Origin: Microbacteriaceae bacterium
GTDB taxonomy: Bacteria > Actinomycetota > Actinomycetes > Actinomycetales > Microbacteriaceae
NCBI GenBank assembly: GCA_026785785.1
Contig: JAJAZI010000171.1
Location: forward strand, 1-10,700
Direction: 5' to 3'
Length of the DNA: 10,700 bases
Shown in pieces: positions 1 to 9,200 of this stretch. The position numbers were made by a program, and so were the translations under genes. Under the pieces are notes generated by a model, which was not told the origin of the DNA, did no database searches, and worked only from the letters and a program-made list of their open reading frames with translations. Numbering within the stretch: position 1 is the stretch's first letter; the number at the start of each line of letters is the position of its first letter.

Positions 1-2721
1 CTCATCTTCGTCGGTCGCGCCGACGACCAGGTCAAGCTCGGCGGGCGCCGGATCGAGCTCGGCGAGGTCGAGGCCGCCCTGCAGGGTCTCGACGGAGTGG
101 CCGGCGCGGCGGCGGCCGTGCAGGTCTCGGCATCCGGCAACCACCTCCTCGTCGGCTATCTCGCCCTCACCGAGCCCACGATGCTGTTCGACCGGGTCGC
201 CGCCGTCGAGCGCCTCCGCGCCGAGCTCCCGGCCGCGCTCGTGCCGCTGCTCGCGATCGTCGACTCGATGCCGACGAAGACCTCGGGCAAGGTCGACCGC
301 GCGGCCCTGCCCTGGCCGCTCCCGACCACGGTGGGGGAGCCGGCGGATGCGGGATTGACCGCGACTGCGAGCTGGCTCGCCGACAAATGGACCGCGATCC
401 TCGGCGTTCCCGTCGCCGGTCCCGACGACGACTTCTTCGCCCAGGGAGGTGGCTCCCTCTCCGCGGCCCAGCTGGTCTCCGCCATCCGCGAGCGCTTCGC
501 CGACACCCGCGTCTCGGACATCTACGACCACCCGCGGATCGGCTCCCTGGCCGACGAGCTCGACGGACGGGTGCCCCTCGCGCGGGCGAAGTCCCGCGAG
601 GTGCTGCCGACTCCACGCTCGAGCCGGATCGCGCAGACGCTGCTCGGCATCCCGCTGCACATCCTCGCCGGGGCCAGGTGGCTCGTCTACCTCGCCGCCG
701 CCAACAACCTGCTCGCGCTCTGGGGGCAACTCGCGGTGCTGCCGCAGCTGTCCTGGTGGTGGATCGGCGTCGGATTCCTGATCTTCGTCACCCCGCCCGG
801 CAAGATGGCGCTCACGGTCGTCGCCGCCCGGCTGCTGCTGCGCGGACTCGTGCCCGGAAACTACCGGCGCGGCGGGTCGGTGCACCTGCGGCTGTGGCTC
901 GCCGAACAGGTCGCGCTGCTCGTGAACCCCGCGAGCGCCGCTGGCGCCCCCTGGATCAGCTACTACGCGCGGGCGCTCGGCGCCCGCATCGGCGTCGGCG
1001 TCGACCTGCACACGCTACCGCCGGTCACGGGGATGCTGTCGATCGGGCAGGGGGCGTCGGTCGAACCGGAGGCCGACCTGTCCGGATACTGGATCGACGG
1101 CGACGTCCTCCGTCTCGGCCACGTTCACATCGGCGCCGAGTCCAGGGTCGGCTCGCGCAGCACCCTGCTCGGCGGGACGAGCATCGGCCGCGGCTCCGAG
1201 GTCGAGCCCGGCTCCGCCGTCTCCGGGCGGGTGCCGGCGGGGGAGCGCTGGGCGGGTTCCCCCGCGGGGCGCGTCGGCTCCGCGAAGAAGTCCTGGCCGG
1301 CGGAGCGCCCGCCCCGCGGCACCCGCTGGCTCATCGCCTACGCGGTCGGTTCGGTCGCGATGGCCGCAATGCCGGCATCCGCGGCCCTGCTCGGCGTGGT
1401 CATCGTCGGAGCCGCGATCGGCCAGGCCGAGACTCCGGTCGAGGCGGTCACCCGCGCTGCTCTGGCCACCCCGCTCGCGACTGTCGTCGCGGGGCTGGCC
1501 TTCGCGCTCACGGTGATCGCGGTCGTGCGCCTGCTCGGAATCGGCCTCGTGGACGGGCACTTCCCGGTGCGCAGCCGCATCGGCTGCCAGGTCTGGATGA
1601 CCGAGCGCATCCTCGACAGCGCGAGGACCCTGCTGTTCCCGCTCTACGCGAGTCTCATCACGCCGTTCTGGCTGCGTGCCCTCGGTGCGAAGGTCGGCGC
1701 GAACGTCGAGGCGTCTACCGTGCTGCTTATCCCGTCGCTCACCACAATTGCGCCCGGCGCCTTCCTCGCCGACGACACCATGGTCGCCACCTACGAGCTC
1801 GGCGGCGGCTGGCTGCGCATCGGCCGCGCCAAGATCGGCCGGCGCGCGTTCCTCGGCAACAGCGGGATGATCGGGCCGGGCCGCACCGTGCCGCGCAACG
1901 GCCTCGTCGCGGTGCTGTCCGCGACCCCGCGCAAGGCCAAGCGCGGCTCAAGCTGGCTCGGCAACCCGCCCGTGCGGCTGCGACGCACCGTTACCGACTT
2001 CGACGAGGCGCGCACCTTCCACCCGCCGACGCGCCTCCGCGTGGCGCGCGCCCTCTGGGAGGTGCTGCGGATCGTGCCGGTCATCGTGACGGCGCTCATC
2101 GCGCTCGGCGTGCTCGTCACCCTCGGCGTGCTCTGGTCAGTGCTCGGGCTCGGCGCCACCGTCGCGCTGTCGGGAGTGGTCATGCTCGCGGCTGGCGCGG
2201 TCGCGGCAGGGGCGACCACGTGCGCGAAGTGGCTCTTCGTGGGCCGGATCACGGTCTCCGAGCATCCGCTCTGGTCGTCGTTCATCTGGCGCAACGAGGT
2301 CGCCGACACCTTCGTCGAGATGGTCGCCCGCCCCTGGTTCGCCTCGGCCGCCACCGGCACTCCCGCGCTCGCGTTCTGGCTACGCACCCTCGGCGCGCGC
2401 GTGGGCCGCGGCGTGTGGTGCGAGTCGTACTGGTTGCCGGAGGCAGACCTCGTCACGATCGCGGACGGGGCAACCGTGAACCGCGGATGCGTCGTGCAGA
2501 CGCACCTGTTCCACGACCGGGTCATGCAGCTCGACACTGTTGAGCTGCGTGCCGGATCGACCCTCGGGCCGCACACGGTCATCCTTCCGGCCGCATCGCT
2601 CGACGAGAACGCGACCGTCGGACCAGCCTCGCTCGTGATGCGCGGTGAGCGGGTGCCGGGCGGATCGCTCTGGGCGGGCAACCCGATCGCGCCGTGGCAA
2701 TCGCCGCCGTGGAATACTTGA
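1..2721 (+). CDS. Pls/PosA-family non-ribosomal peptide synthetase, 3' part (5' end outside window)
   Basis: The frame is open from base 1, so the gene starts upstream; 906 residues are visible. Seen: the end of an adenylation domain, with A8-like GRADDQVKLGGRRIELGEVE (residues 6-25) and the A10 lysine in TKTSGKVDR (Lys97). A carrier domain follows, DDDFFAQGGGSLSAAQL, with the phosphopantetheine serine at Ser152. Then come three blocks of membrane helices (about 210-275, 441-510, 684-748), each followed by a glycine-rich hexapeptide-like domain (about 327-425, 561-665, 796-900). This is the architecture of poly-epsilon-lysine synthetase (Pls) and PosA relatives (TIGR02353-type C-terminus), which make isopeptide-linked amino acid polymers at the membrane. 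Pls is about 1300 residues, so roughly 400 are missing here. The substrate cannot be read because the specificity pocket lies upstream. The next gene follows at once and a phosphopantetheinyl transferase is nearby. Family assignment is firm; the product is unknown. Confidence 0.92.
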   Translation, partial: LIFVGRADDQVKLGGRRIELGEVEAALQGLDGVAGAAAAVQVSASGNHLLVGYLALTEPTMLFDRVAAVERLRAELPAALVPLLAIVDSMPTKTSGKVDRAALPWPLPTTVGEPADAGLTATASWLADKWTAILGVPVAGPDDDFFAQGGGSLSAAQLVSAIRERFADTRVSDIYDHPRIGSLADELDGRVPLARAKSREVLPTPRSSRIAQTLLGIPLHILAGARWLVYLAAANNLLALWGQLAVLPQLSWWWIGVGFLIFVTPPGKMALTVVAARLLLRGLVPGNYRRGGSVHLRLWLAEQVALLVNPASAAGAPWISYYARALGARIGVGVDLHTLPPVTGMLSIGQGASVEPEADLSGYWIDGDVLRLGHVHIGAESRVGSRSTLLGGTSIGRGSEVEPGSAVSGRVPAGERWAGSPAGRVGSAKKSWPAERPPRGTRWLIAYAVGSVAMAAMPASAALLGVVIVGAAIGQAETPVEAVTRAALATPLATVVAGLAFALTVIAVVRLLGIGLVDGHFPVRSRIGCQVWMTERILDSARTLLFPLYASLITPFWLRALGAKVGANVEASTVLLIPSLTTIAPGAFLADDTMVATYELGGGWLRIGRAKIGRRAFLGNSGMIGPGRTVPRNGLVAVLSATPRKAKRGSSWLGNPPVRLRRTVTDFDEARTFHPPTRLRVARALWEVLRIVPVIVTALIALGVLVTLGVLWSVLGLGATVALSGVVMLAAGAVAAGATTCAKWLFVGRITVSEHPLWSSFIWRNEVADTFVEMVARPWFASAATGTPALAFWLRTLGARVGRGVWCESYWLPEADLVTIADGATVNRGCVVQTHLFHDRVMQLDTVELRAGSTLGPHTVILPAASLDENATVGPASLVMRGERVPGGSLWAGNPIAPWQSPPWNT

Positions 2722-2726
2722 CCACC

Positions 2727-4052
2727 GTGCCGTCCAGATCATCGAGCTACGGCTCCGCGTCACTCGGAGACGAGTACCTGCCGGCGACCGGCAACGGCGG
2801 ATACACCGTCGAGCACTACGACCTCGACCTCGACTACCGCGTCGCGACGAACCGGCTCTCGGCGACGGCCGTCATTACGGCTCGCGCCACCATGCGGCTG
2901 GAGCGCTTCAGCCTCGACTTCGCCAGCCTGAGCGTCGAGAAGGTCACCGTCAACGGGGCGAGGCCGCGCAAGACGACCCACGCCAGTCGCAAGCTCACCG
3001 TCATGCTCGACACCGCGATCGAGAACGGGGACGAGTTCGAGATCGTCGTGCGTTATCGTGGGGCGCCGCGCCCGATCCGCGGCCGCTGGGGCGACCTCGG
3101 CTGGGAGGAGCTCACCGACGGGGTGCTGGTCGCGAGCCAGCCGAACGGCGCGGCATCCTGGTTCCCCAGCAACGATCACCCGAGCGACAAGGCGACCTAC
3201 CGCATCTCACTCGCCTGCGAGTCGCCCTACCTCGTCGTCGCCAACGGCGGCCTCGTCTCCCGCACGGCGCGGTCGGGCCGCACGACGTGGGTGTACGAGT
3301 CGGCCGAACCGATGGCGAGCTACCTGGCGACGATCCAGATCGGCCGGTACGTCTCCACGCAGCTCGGCACCGAGCCCGTGGTCCAGACGGCCTACTTTCC
3401 GCCTAGCCTCGCGCGCGTCGTGAAGGTCGACTTCGAGCGCCTCGGTGACATGTTCGCGCTGTTCTGCGACCGGTTCGGGCCGTACCCGTTCTCGTCGTAC
3501 TCCGTCGTGGTCACCGCCGACGAGCTGGAGATCCCGCTCGAGGCGCAGGGCCTCGCCGTCTTCGGACGCAACCACATCGACGGCGCCCACGGCAGCGACC
3601 GGCTCATCGCGCACGAGCTCGCCCACCAGTGGTTCGGCAACAGCCTCACGATCACCCGGTGGCGCGACATCTGGCTGCACGAGGGCTTTGCCTGCTATTC
3701 GGAATGGTTGTGGGCGCAGGAGAGCGGCGGCCCGGCGATCGGGACGAGCGCCGCGGAGCACTACCGCATGATCGACGCGCTGCCCCAGGACATCGTCGTC
3801 GGCGACCCGGGGCCGGGGGCGATGTTCGACGACCGGATCTACAAGCGCGGGGCGCTCGCCGTGCATGCCGTGCGGGTGCAGTTGGGCGACCGGAGATTCT
3901 TCGAGGCGCTCCGGGCGTTCGTTGCCGCGCACCGCCACGCCGGCATCTCCGCCGCCGGATTCGTGAGTTTCTTCGCTGGCTACGCGGACGACGGCGTCAT
4001 CGAGCAGCTCGTTGACCGCTGGGTGTTCAGCGCGGCGCTGCCGCCGCTCTGA
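2727..4052 (+). CDS. M1-family zinc metallopeptidase (short actinobacterial type)
   Basis: A predicted zinc aminopeptidase-like enzyme of 441 residues, about half the length of classical PepN because the C-terminal helical domain is absent. Seen: the zinc site HELAH (His296, Glu297, His300), then exactly 18 residues to the third ligand Glu319 in WLHEGFA, i.e. HExxH-x18-E, and the conserved tyrosine in IYKRGA (Tyr372). Where most M1 exopeptidases have GAMEN, this protein has LEAQG (residues 271-275). The N-terminal GGYTVEHYDLDLDYRV is the usual start of the M1 beta-sheet domain. No signal peptide is evident, so it is probably cytoplasmic. The start is uncertain: in-frame GTG codons lie at 2694, 2709 and 2727, and none has a strong ribosome site. 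I chose 2727, which begins 5 bases after the NRPS stop with a weak GGAA at 2711-2714; the others would overlap the NRPS. Tight spacing implies co-transcription and perhaps translational coupling. A role in processing the NRPS product is only a guess. Confidence 0.9.
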   Translation: MPSRSSSYGSASLGDEYLPATGNGGYTVEHYDLDLDYRVATNRLSATAVITARATMRLERFSLDFASLSVEKVTVNGARPRKTTHASRKLTVMLDTAIENGDEFEIVVRYRGAPRPIRGRWGDLGWEELTDGVLVASQPNGAASWFPSNDHPSDKATYRISLACESPYLVVANGGLVSRTARSGRTTWVYESAEPMASYLATIQIGRYVSTQLGTEPVVQTAYFPPSLARVVKVDFERLGDMFALFCDRFGPYPFSSYSVVVTADELEIPLEAQGLAVFGRNHIDGAHGSDRLIAHELAHQWFGNSLTITRWRDIWLHEGFACYSEWLWAQESGGPAIGTSAAEHYRMIDALPQDIVVGDPGPGAMFDDRIYKRGALAVHAVRVQLGDRRFFEALRAFVAAHRHAGISAAGFVSFFAGYADDGVIEQLVDRWVFSAALPPL

Positions 4053-4053
4053 T

Positions 4054-4731
4054 TCAGGGAGCCGCGGACTGGTGCGCGGCAGGCGCGAGCTGTCGGATGT
4101 CCGGCCGCGCGGGTGCGATCACCGCGATCGTGCCGACCAGGCCGGGCGCGACATCGAGTGCACTGAGGTGAAACGACCCGACGGGGACCGGCGCTCCCGG
4201 CCAACCGGCGAGGGCGGGGCGGGGCGGCGAGCCTCGCATCGGTCCCACGAACGACACCTCGAGTTCGCGCGGGTCCACGCGCAAGCCGTCGCCCGTCGCC
4301 TTCAGCACGGCCTCCTTCGCGGTCCACATTGCGGTGCGGAGGGCGGGGGAGCCGTCCGCGCTGGCCAGCCGTTCGCGCTCGGGCGGTCCGAACGCGACGT
4401 CGTCGAGTCCCGCATGCGATGCCGCGGCGACACTCTCGATGTCGATGCCGACGGGCCCGGCGAACGATACCGCGATCGCCACGGATCGCCCGGCACGGCT
4501 CAGGCTCAGATCGATGCCCTCCACGCCGCGCTCGCCGCAGCGGACGAGAACCGGACGGCCGTGGTCGCCCCCGCACCGTGCACATCGCCGTGAGACCACC
4601 ACCTCGGCCCGGGGCACGCCCGTGACCTCGGCCACGACGCCCACCAGCAGCATTCGGTCACCGGCGGTCGTCGTCGCGCGCTCGCACACCAGGACCACGA
4701 CGTGCGGGGCGGATGCCGCGGGCACAGTCAT
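4054..4731 (-). CDS. 4'-phosphopantetheinyl transferase, Sfp type
   Basis: Predicted to transfer the phosphopantetheine arm of coenzyme A to a carrier-protein serine. The protein is 225 residues, typical for the Sfp superfamily. Seen: a CARCGGDHGRP segment near the N-terminus, as in many Sfp-type enzymes; the metal-binding GIDIE (Asp97, Glu99); and WTAKEAVLKATGDGL (Trp136, Lys139, Glu140), matching the family WxxKEA signature. The histidine often found in the SxSHS motif is absent, where the sequence reads DLSLSRAG. An upstream in-frame start at 4800 would overlap the neighbouring gene. I prefer ATG 4731, which has AGGG eight bases upstream. Its stop lies one base from the stop of the convergent peptidase gene, leaving no room for a terminator. 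It sits 34 bases downstream of the coiled-coil gene on the same strand. The likely substrate is the carrier domain of the nearby NRPS, by proximity; it could also serve other synthases in the cell. Confidence 0.9.
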   Translation of the reverse strand: MTVPAASAPHVVVLVCERATTTAGDRMLLVGVVAEVTGVPRAEVVVSRRCARCGGDHGRPVLVRCGERGVEGIDLSLSRAGRSVAIAVSFAGPVGIDIESVAAASHAGLDDVAFGPPERERLASADGSPALRTAMWTAKEAVLKATGDGLRVDPRELEVSFVGPMRGSPPRPALAGWPGAPVPVGSFHLSALDVAPGLVGTIAVIAPARPDIRQLAPAAHQSAAP

Positions 4732-4739
4732 CGACGGGT

Positions 4740-4743
4740 CCCT
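4740..4743 (-). promoter_or_regulatory. Ribosome binding site deciding the transferase start
   Basis: On the minus strand AGGG precedes ATG 4731 with an eight-base gap. This favours 4731 over the in-frame upstream codon at 4800, which would extend the gene into the 3' end of the coiled-coil gene. Confidence 0.45.
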
Positions 4744-4765
4744 GTGGCGCTCGTCCAAGGCGCTC

Positions 4766-6070
4766 TCACAGGAGGTCGTAGCGCGCGAGCGCGTCGGCAT
4801 CCCGCGAATAAGTGGCTGAGCCGCGCGCAGTGTCGAGCGCGATGACGGGGTCGGATTCCGCCTCGGCGAGCGCGAGCAGTCGCTCGGCCTCGGCCAGCCG
4901 GGTGCGCGCCTCGGCGCCCGCCCGCCGTCCGGACATGTAGGCGCGGGTCGTGTCGATCTGGCTCCGCGCGGTGAGAAGCGCGCCGTCGAGCGCCTCGCGG
5001 GCGTGTGTCAGCCGCTGCTGCTGGTTACGCGCCCCCGCGAGGGCGGTGTCGAGCGCGTCGGCCGTCGCCCGGATGCGCGCGATCGCGGCATCCGGATCCG
5101 CGGCGCCGTTCGTCGCCACCTCCGCGAGGGTGCGCTCGACCCAGGCGATCGCCTCGGCGATGGCCGAACCGGTGGCCGGATCGGGTGGGGAGTCGCGCAC
5201 TGCCCTGGCCGCGGCGGCCTCGGAGCGTGCTTCGTCGATAAGCGACGCGAGCCGCCCGCTCGCCGACTCGATCGCGGCGGCGTGCCGCTCGATCTCGTCC
5301 AGCAGCTGCGCCGCGCGGCGGGCGTGCTGCTCGCTCGAGCGGATCGACGCCGACACCGCGGTCGCTCCCGATTCATCGAGGTTCTCCGCGGCGCTGTCGG
5401 CGCTGGTCCGGGCGGCGTCGAGCAGCCGCTCCGCCTCGTCGGGGCTCTCGCGCACCGGCGCGATGGCGGCCGGCGCGTACCGGGAGCGCAGACGCGTGAG
5501 CAGCTCGCGGGCCCCGGGAAGCCGGCCCTGCTCCCGGTCGATGAGCTCGCGCACCGCCTGGAGGTCGTGCGGGGCGTCGCGCTCGGAGCCGCGCAGGGAG
5601 TCGAAGACTGCACGCTCGGCCGCGAGACGCTCGCTCGCCGTCTCGCAGAGCATTAAGATCTGCCCGTTCCACTCGCGCTGCTGGGCCGGGGTGTCGGGAA
5701 CGGAGTCATCGAGCTGCTGTTTGAGCGCGAAGGCGCTCGCGAGGTTCGCGCTCGCGCTCGCCAGCGCCGCAGCGAGCGCGGAGGCGCGCGCGTCGCCGAA
5801 CTGCGCGACGGCGAAGCCCAGCTCGTCGTGCATCGAGGCGACTTCATCGTCCAGACGCACGAGCGCGATATTCCCGCGGCGGCCGATCTCATCCCGCTTC
5901 GGGGCGGTGCGGGCGGCTCGGCCGCGGCGGATGAGCACGGTGAAACCGACCGCGAGCGCGGCCGCGAACAGCAGCCCGATCGTGATCGCGCCGATCCCGG
6001 CACCGACGACCGCGCTCGAGTCGCCGACCGCGGTCAGCTCGAGAACGGTGAGGGCTGGCATGTCGAGCAT
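4766..6070 (-). CDS. Membrane-anchored coiled-coil protein, homologous to the C-terminal half of TPM-domain proteins (TPM domain absent)
   Basis: Predicted 434-residue protein with one membrane helix (residues about 20-47), followed by RRGRAARTAPKR and then a long Ala/Glu/Arg-rich helical region to the end. The positive residues after the helix suggest a short outer N-terminus and a cytoplasmic coiled coil. The segment RRGNIALVRLDDEV, then ELGFAVAQFGD, LKQQLDD and FDSLRGSERDAP, resembles the cytoplasmic part of actinobacterial TPM-domain (YgcG-like) proteins. Those normally carry a signal peptide and a TPM domain of roughly 150 residues before the membrane helix; here only about 20 residues precede it. 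The divergent helicase-like gene begins 148 bases away, so there is no room for a missing domain. Start chosen at ATG 6070 because AGGA lies eight bases upstream; GTG 6094 and ATG 6061 are alternatives. Probably co-transcribed with the transferase downstream. Function unknown. Confidence 0.82.
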   Translation of the reverse strand: MLDMPALTVLELTAVGDSSAVVGAGIGAITIGLLFAAALAVGFTVLIRRGRAARTAPKRDEIGRRGNIALVRLDDEVASMHDELGFAVAQFGDARASALAAALASASANLASAFALKQQLDDSVPDTPAQQREWNGQILMLCETASERLAAERAVFDSLRGSERDAPHDLQAVRELIDREQGRLPGARELLTRLRSRYAPAAIAPVRESPDEAERLLDAARTSADSAAENLDESGATAVSASIRSSEQHARRAAQLLDEIERHAAAIESASGRLASLIDEARSEAAAARAVRDSPPDPATGSAIAEAIAWVERTLAEVATNGAADPDAAIARIRATADALDTALAGARNQQQRLTHAREALDGALLTARSQIDTTRAYMSGRRAGAEARTRLAEAERLLALAEAESDPVIALDTARGSATYSRDADALARYDLL

Positions 6071-6218
6071 TTTACGTGTCCTGTGAAACTCCACGCCTTC
6101 TCCCAGCGGATTCAGCGTTCCCGCTTATGGTGTCGATGTGTGGCGTGCTGAGAAACGAGAAGAGACCGGGGACTCCCTGTCCGAATCCGACGAGAACCCC
6201 ACCCATGCGGAGAGACAA
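6071..6218. promoter_or_regulatory. Divergent intergenic region with both ribosome binding sites
   Basis: This 148-base gap separates two divergently transcribed genes and must hold both promoters, unless the helicase-like gene starts at the alternative GTG 6138. On the minus strand AGGA at 6079-6082 serves ATG 6070. A TATGGT at 6126-6131 could be a plus-strand -10 element, but I see no convincing -35 at the right spacing. No operator-like palindrome stands out. Confidence 0.4.
6209..6214 (+). promoter_or_regulatory. Ribosome binding site deciding the helicase-like start
   Basis: GGAGAG lies at 6209-6214, so its GGAG core is six bases before GTG 6219. The upstream in-frame GTG at 6138 has no comparable site, and the 27 extra residues it would add look low in complexity and unlike a conserved N-terminus. 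Confidence 0.6.
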
Positions 6219-9200
6219 GTGACCAGTCCCTACTCCCTCGTGTCGGGCGACCCGTCGTACCGGCTCGGAAACGTTGCCGAACCGACCTGGACGGGCTGGC
6301 GCGACGAGCTGTCCCGCGGCGGCGGCCGCTCGCCGCTGCTCCACTTCGTCGATGCCCCCCGCACCCGCATCGAGTTGAGCACGACCCATCCGGGCGGGCT
6401 CGCGCAGTTCATCACCGGCAAGACGACCCTGCTGTCCAGCCTCATCCGTGACGACCTCGCCCTCCGCGCGGCCAAGATGGCCGCCAGCGCGATCGCAACC
6501 AAGGGCGTCGAGCTCGCCACCGCACGGGGGATCGATTCCGTGCATCTCGGCATCGGCATCGCCGACTGGCAATTCGAGTCACAGGACTTCTGCGCGCCCA
6601 TCCTGCTGCGCCCGCTCGCCATCCGCCGCTACGGCCGCGACTTCGAGCTGCGACTGCGCGGTGTCGCCGTCCTGAACCCCGAGCTCGAGCGCGCTCTCAA
6701 GACCCAGTTCGACATCCAGCTCGACGCCGCCGCGTTCGCGGCCCTCGCCGAGTCCGACGGCTCGTTCAAGCCCAACCCGGTCATCGACCGGCTGCGCGGA
6801 CTCACCTCGCATCTCGAATGGTTCAACGTGCAGCCGAGGCTCGTCGTCTCGTCGTTCGCCGACGTGCAGAACCGCATGGTGCTGGATGCCGCCGAGCTCG
6901 AGCATCCGATTCTCGACGCGCTCGCCAGCAACGCCAATGCCCGCTGGAGTGTGAAGGAGGGCTTCGCGCCGGTCGAGCCCCAGCACCAGGACCTCCGCTC
7001 GCCCGAGACCGACACGCTGCTGCTCGACGCCGACGCGGAGCAGGAGAATGTCGTCGCGCAGATCGCCGCCGGCAACTCCGTCGTTGTCAAGACGCTCCCC
7101 GGCACCGGCGGCACTCAGACGATCGTCAACGCGATCGGCAGCCTGGTCGCCCAGAACAAGCGCGTGCTCATCGTGAGCCCGCGCCGCTCGAGCCTGTCCG
7201 GCATCCGAGCGCGCCTCGGCGAGATAGGGCTTGCCGGCCTCGCGGTCGCACCGTCGACGCTCCGGCGCGACCTGATCAAGTCGATCGGGCGCAACGAGAA
7301 GGCGAAGCAGCCGCAGATCGGCGAGGTCGACGAGGCGCTCGTGCGACTGCGCCGCGTGCTGCTCGACTACCGGGGCGCGATCGCCAAGGACGACGACGTG
7401 CTCGGAATCTCGGTGCTCGACTGCCTGAGCGAGCTGTCCCGGCTCGCCCTCCTGCCCGAGCCGCCGTCGACGACGGTGCGTCTCAGTCGCAGCTCAGTCG
7501 AGGCCCTCGCGAGCGACCGCGTCGAGGCCGCGAACGCGATGGTGCACGCCGCGCAGCTCGGTGAGTTCAAGTACGGGCCTGGCGACTCGCCCTGGTACGG
7601 GGCGACCTTCGTGACGAGCAAGGAGGCGAGCGGCGCCCACGCCCTCGCCAAGCGGTTGCACCAGACCGACCTGCCCAGGCTGCTCGTGCGCGCCGGCGAG
7701 CTCATCGGTGCGACCCGAATGCGCCCGTTCGAGAACATCTCGCAGCTCGGCGTCTACCTGCGCCTGCTCATCGAGATCCGCGACACCCTCGACCGGTTCC
7801 TGCCCGTCGTGTTCGACCGCTCGCTGAGCGAGCTGATCACCGCCACCGCGGCGCGTCGGGATTCGCCCGAGATGTCCGGTGCGAACCGTCGCCGGCTGAA
7901 GAAGCTCGCCCGCGAGTACGCGCGGCCCGGAGTGCACGTCAGCGACCTCCACGACAACCTCGTGCGTATCCAGCAGCAGAGGCTGCTCTGGCAGCGCTTC
8001 GTCGCCGCGGGGGCGCCGCCGGAGATCCCCGTGGGCATCGCCGACGTGCAGGCCGCCTGGCAGCGCGTCGAGCAGGACCTCGCGTCGCTGAACCGGCAGC
8101 TCAAGGTCACCGCGCCGAGCGAACAGCTCGTCAACCTGCCCATCGCAGAGCTCGGCGACCGGCTGACTGCCCTCGCCGCGGAGTCCGATGTTCTGAACAA
8201 CCTGCAGGAGCGAGTGGAGATTCGCCAGCGCCTGCGGATGCTCGAGCTGGACGGCCTCATCGCCGACCTCGCGTCGCGGCACGTGCCGGCCGACGAGGTC
8301 GCGTCCGAACTCGAATTGTCGTGGTGGCAGTCGGCCCTGGAGTCGCTGCTCGAATCCGATCGCGCCCTGCTCGGCGCGAACACGTCGGTGCTCGACCGGC
8401 TCGAGGCGGACTTCCGCCTCGTCGACGAGGCGCACGCCGCGGGCAGCGCCCAACTACTCGGCTGGCAGCTCGCGGAGAACTGGAAAATCGGGCTCGTCGA
8501 CTGGCCGGACGAGGCCGCCGCGCTCAAGATGGCGCTGCGCCGGCCGGCGATCTCGTCGTCGATCCTGCAGGCTGTCGCGCCGCACCTCGCCCGCGCCATC
8601 GCGCCCGTCTGGCTCGCCTCGCCGTACGAGGTCGACAGCATCACCGACGCGATGTCGATCGACACCGTGATCCTCGTGGATGCCGGCGCGATGACCCTCG
8701 CCGAGAGCGTCGGGTCGATCAGGCGGGCGAAGCAGGCCGTCGCGTTCGGCGACCCCGTCACGCAGACCCCGGTACCGTTCCGCATCTCGATCGCGGACGA
8801 CTTCGAGCAGGCCGAGCCGCCCCCGGCCGAACCCGACCTCGACGCGGCACACGCCGACTCCGCGCTTGCGCGCCTGGGCACCCTGCTGCCGACCCTCTCG
8901 CTCACCCGCAGCTACCGGGCCGGCGGTGAGGACCTCGCCGAGCTCGTCAACCGACGGTTCTACGCGGGCAAGATCGACTCGCTTCCGTGGGCGGGATCGT
9001 TCCTCGGCCATCCGAGCCTGCGACTCGACTTCGTGCCCAACGGCCACGGCATGCCCGATCCCGACTCAGGGGCGGTCGAGAGCGTCGACGCCGAGGTCGA
9101 GCGCGTCGTCGAGCTCGTGCTCGAGCACGCCGCCATCCGCCCCCGCGAATCCCTCATGGTGATCACCGCGAGCGCCAAGCACGTCGTGCGGGTTCAGCAG

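Noticed and set aside
387..2543. Long plus-strand open frame (718 codons) overlapping the NRPS gene
   Set aside because: It is Arg/Pro/Ala-rich without any domain pattern and lies wholly inside a clearly homologous gene in another frame, as expected in high-GC DNA.
4950..6086. Plus-strand open frame of 378 codons opposite the coiled-coil gene
   Set aside because: It is Ser/Ala/Arg-rich and low in complexity, the antisense mirror of an Ala/Glu/Arg coiled-coil sequence; it has no motif support.
6138..6218. Upstream GTG start for the helicase-like gene
   Set aside because: There is no ribosome site near 6138, whereas GTG 6219 has GGAGAG at good spacing and begins the conserved-looking N-terminus.
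7754..8905. Minus-strand open frame of 383 codons inside the helicase-like gene
   Set aside because: It is Ser/Arg-rich with no recognisable motif, and the plus-strand frame has clear family motifs throughout.
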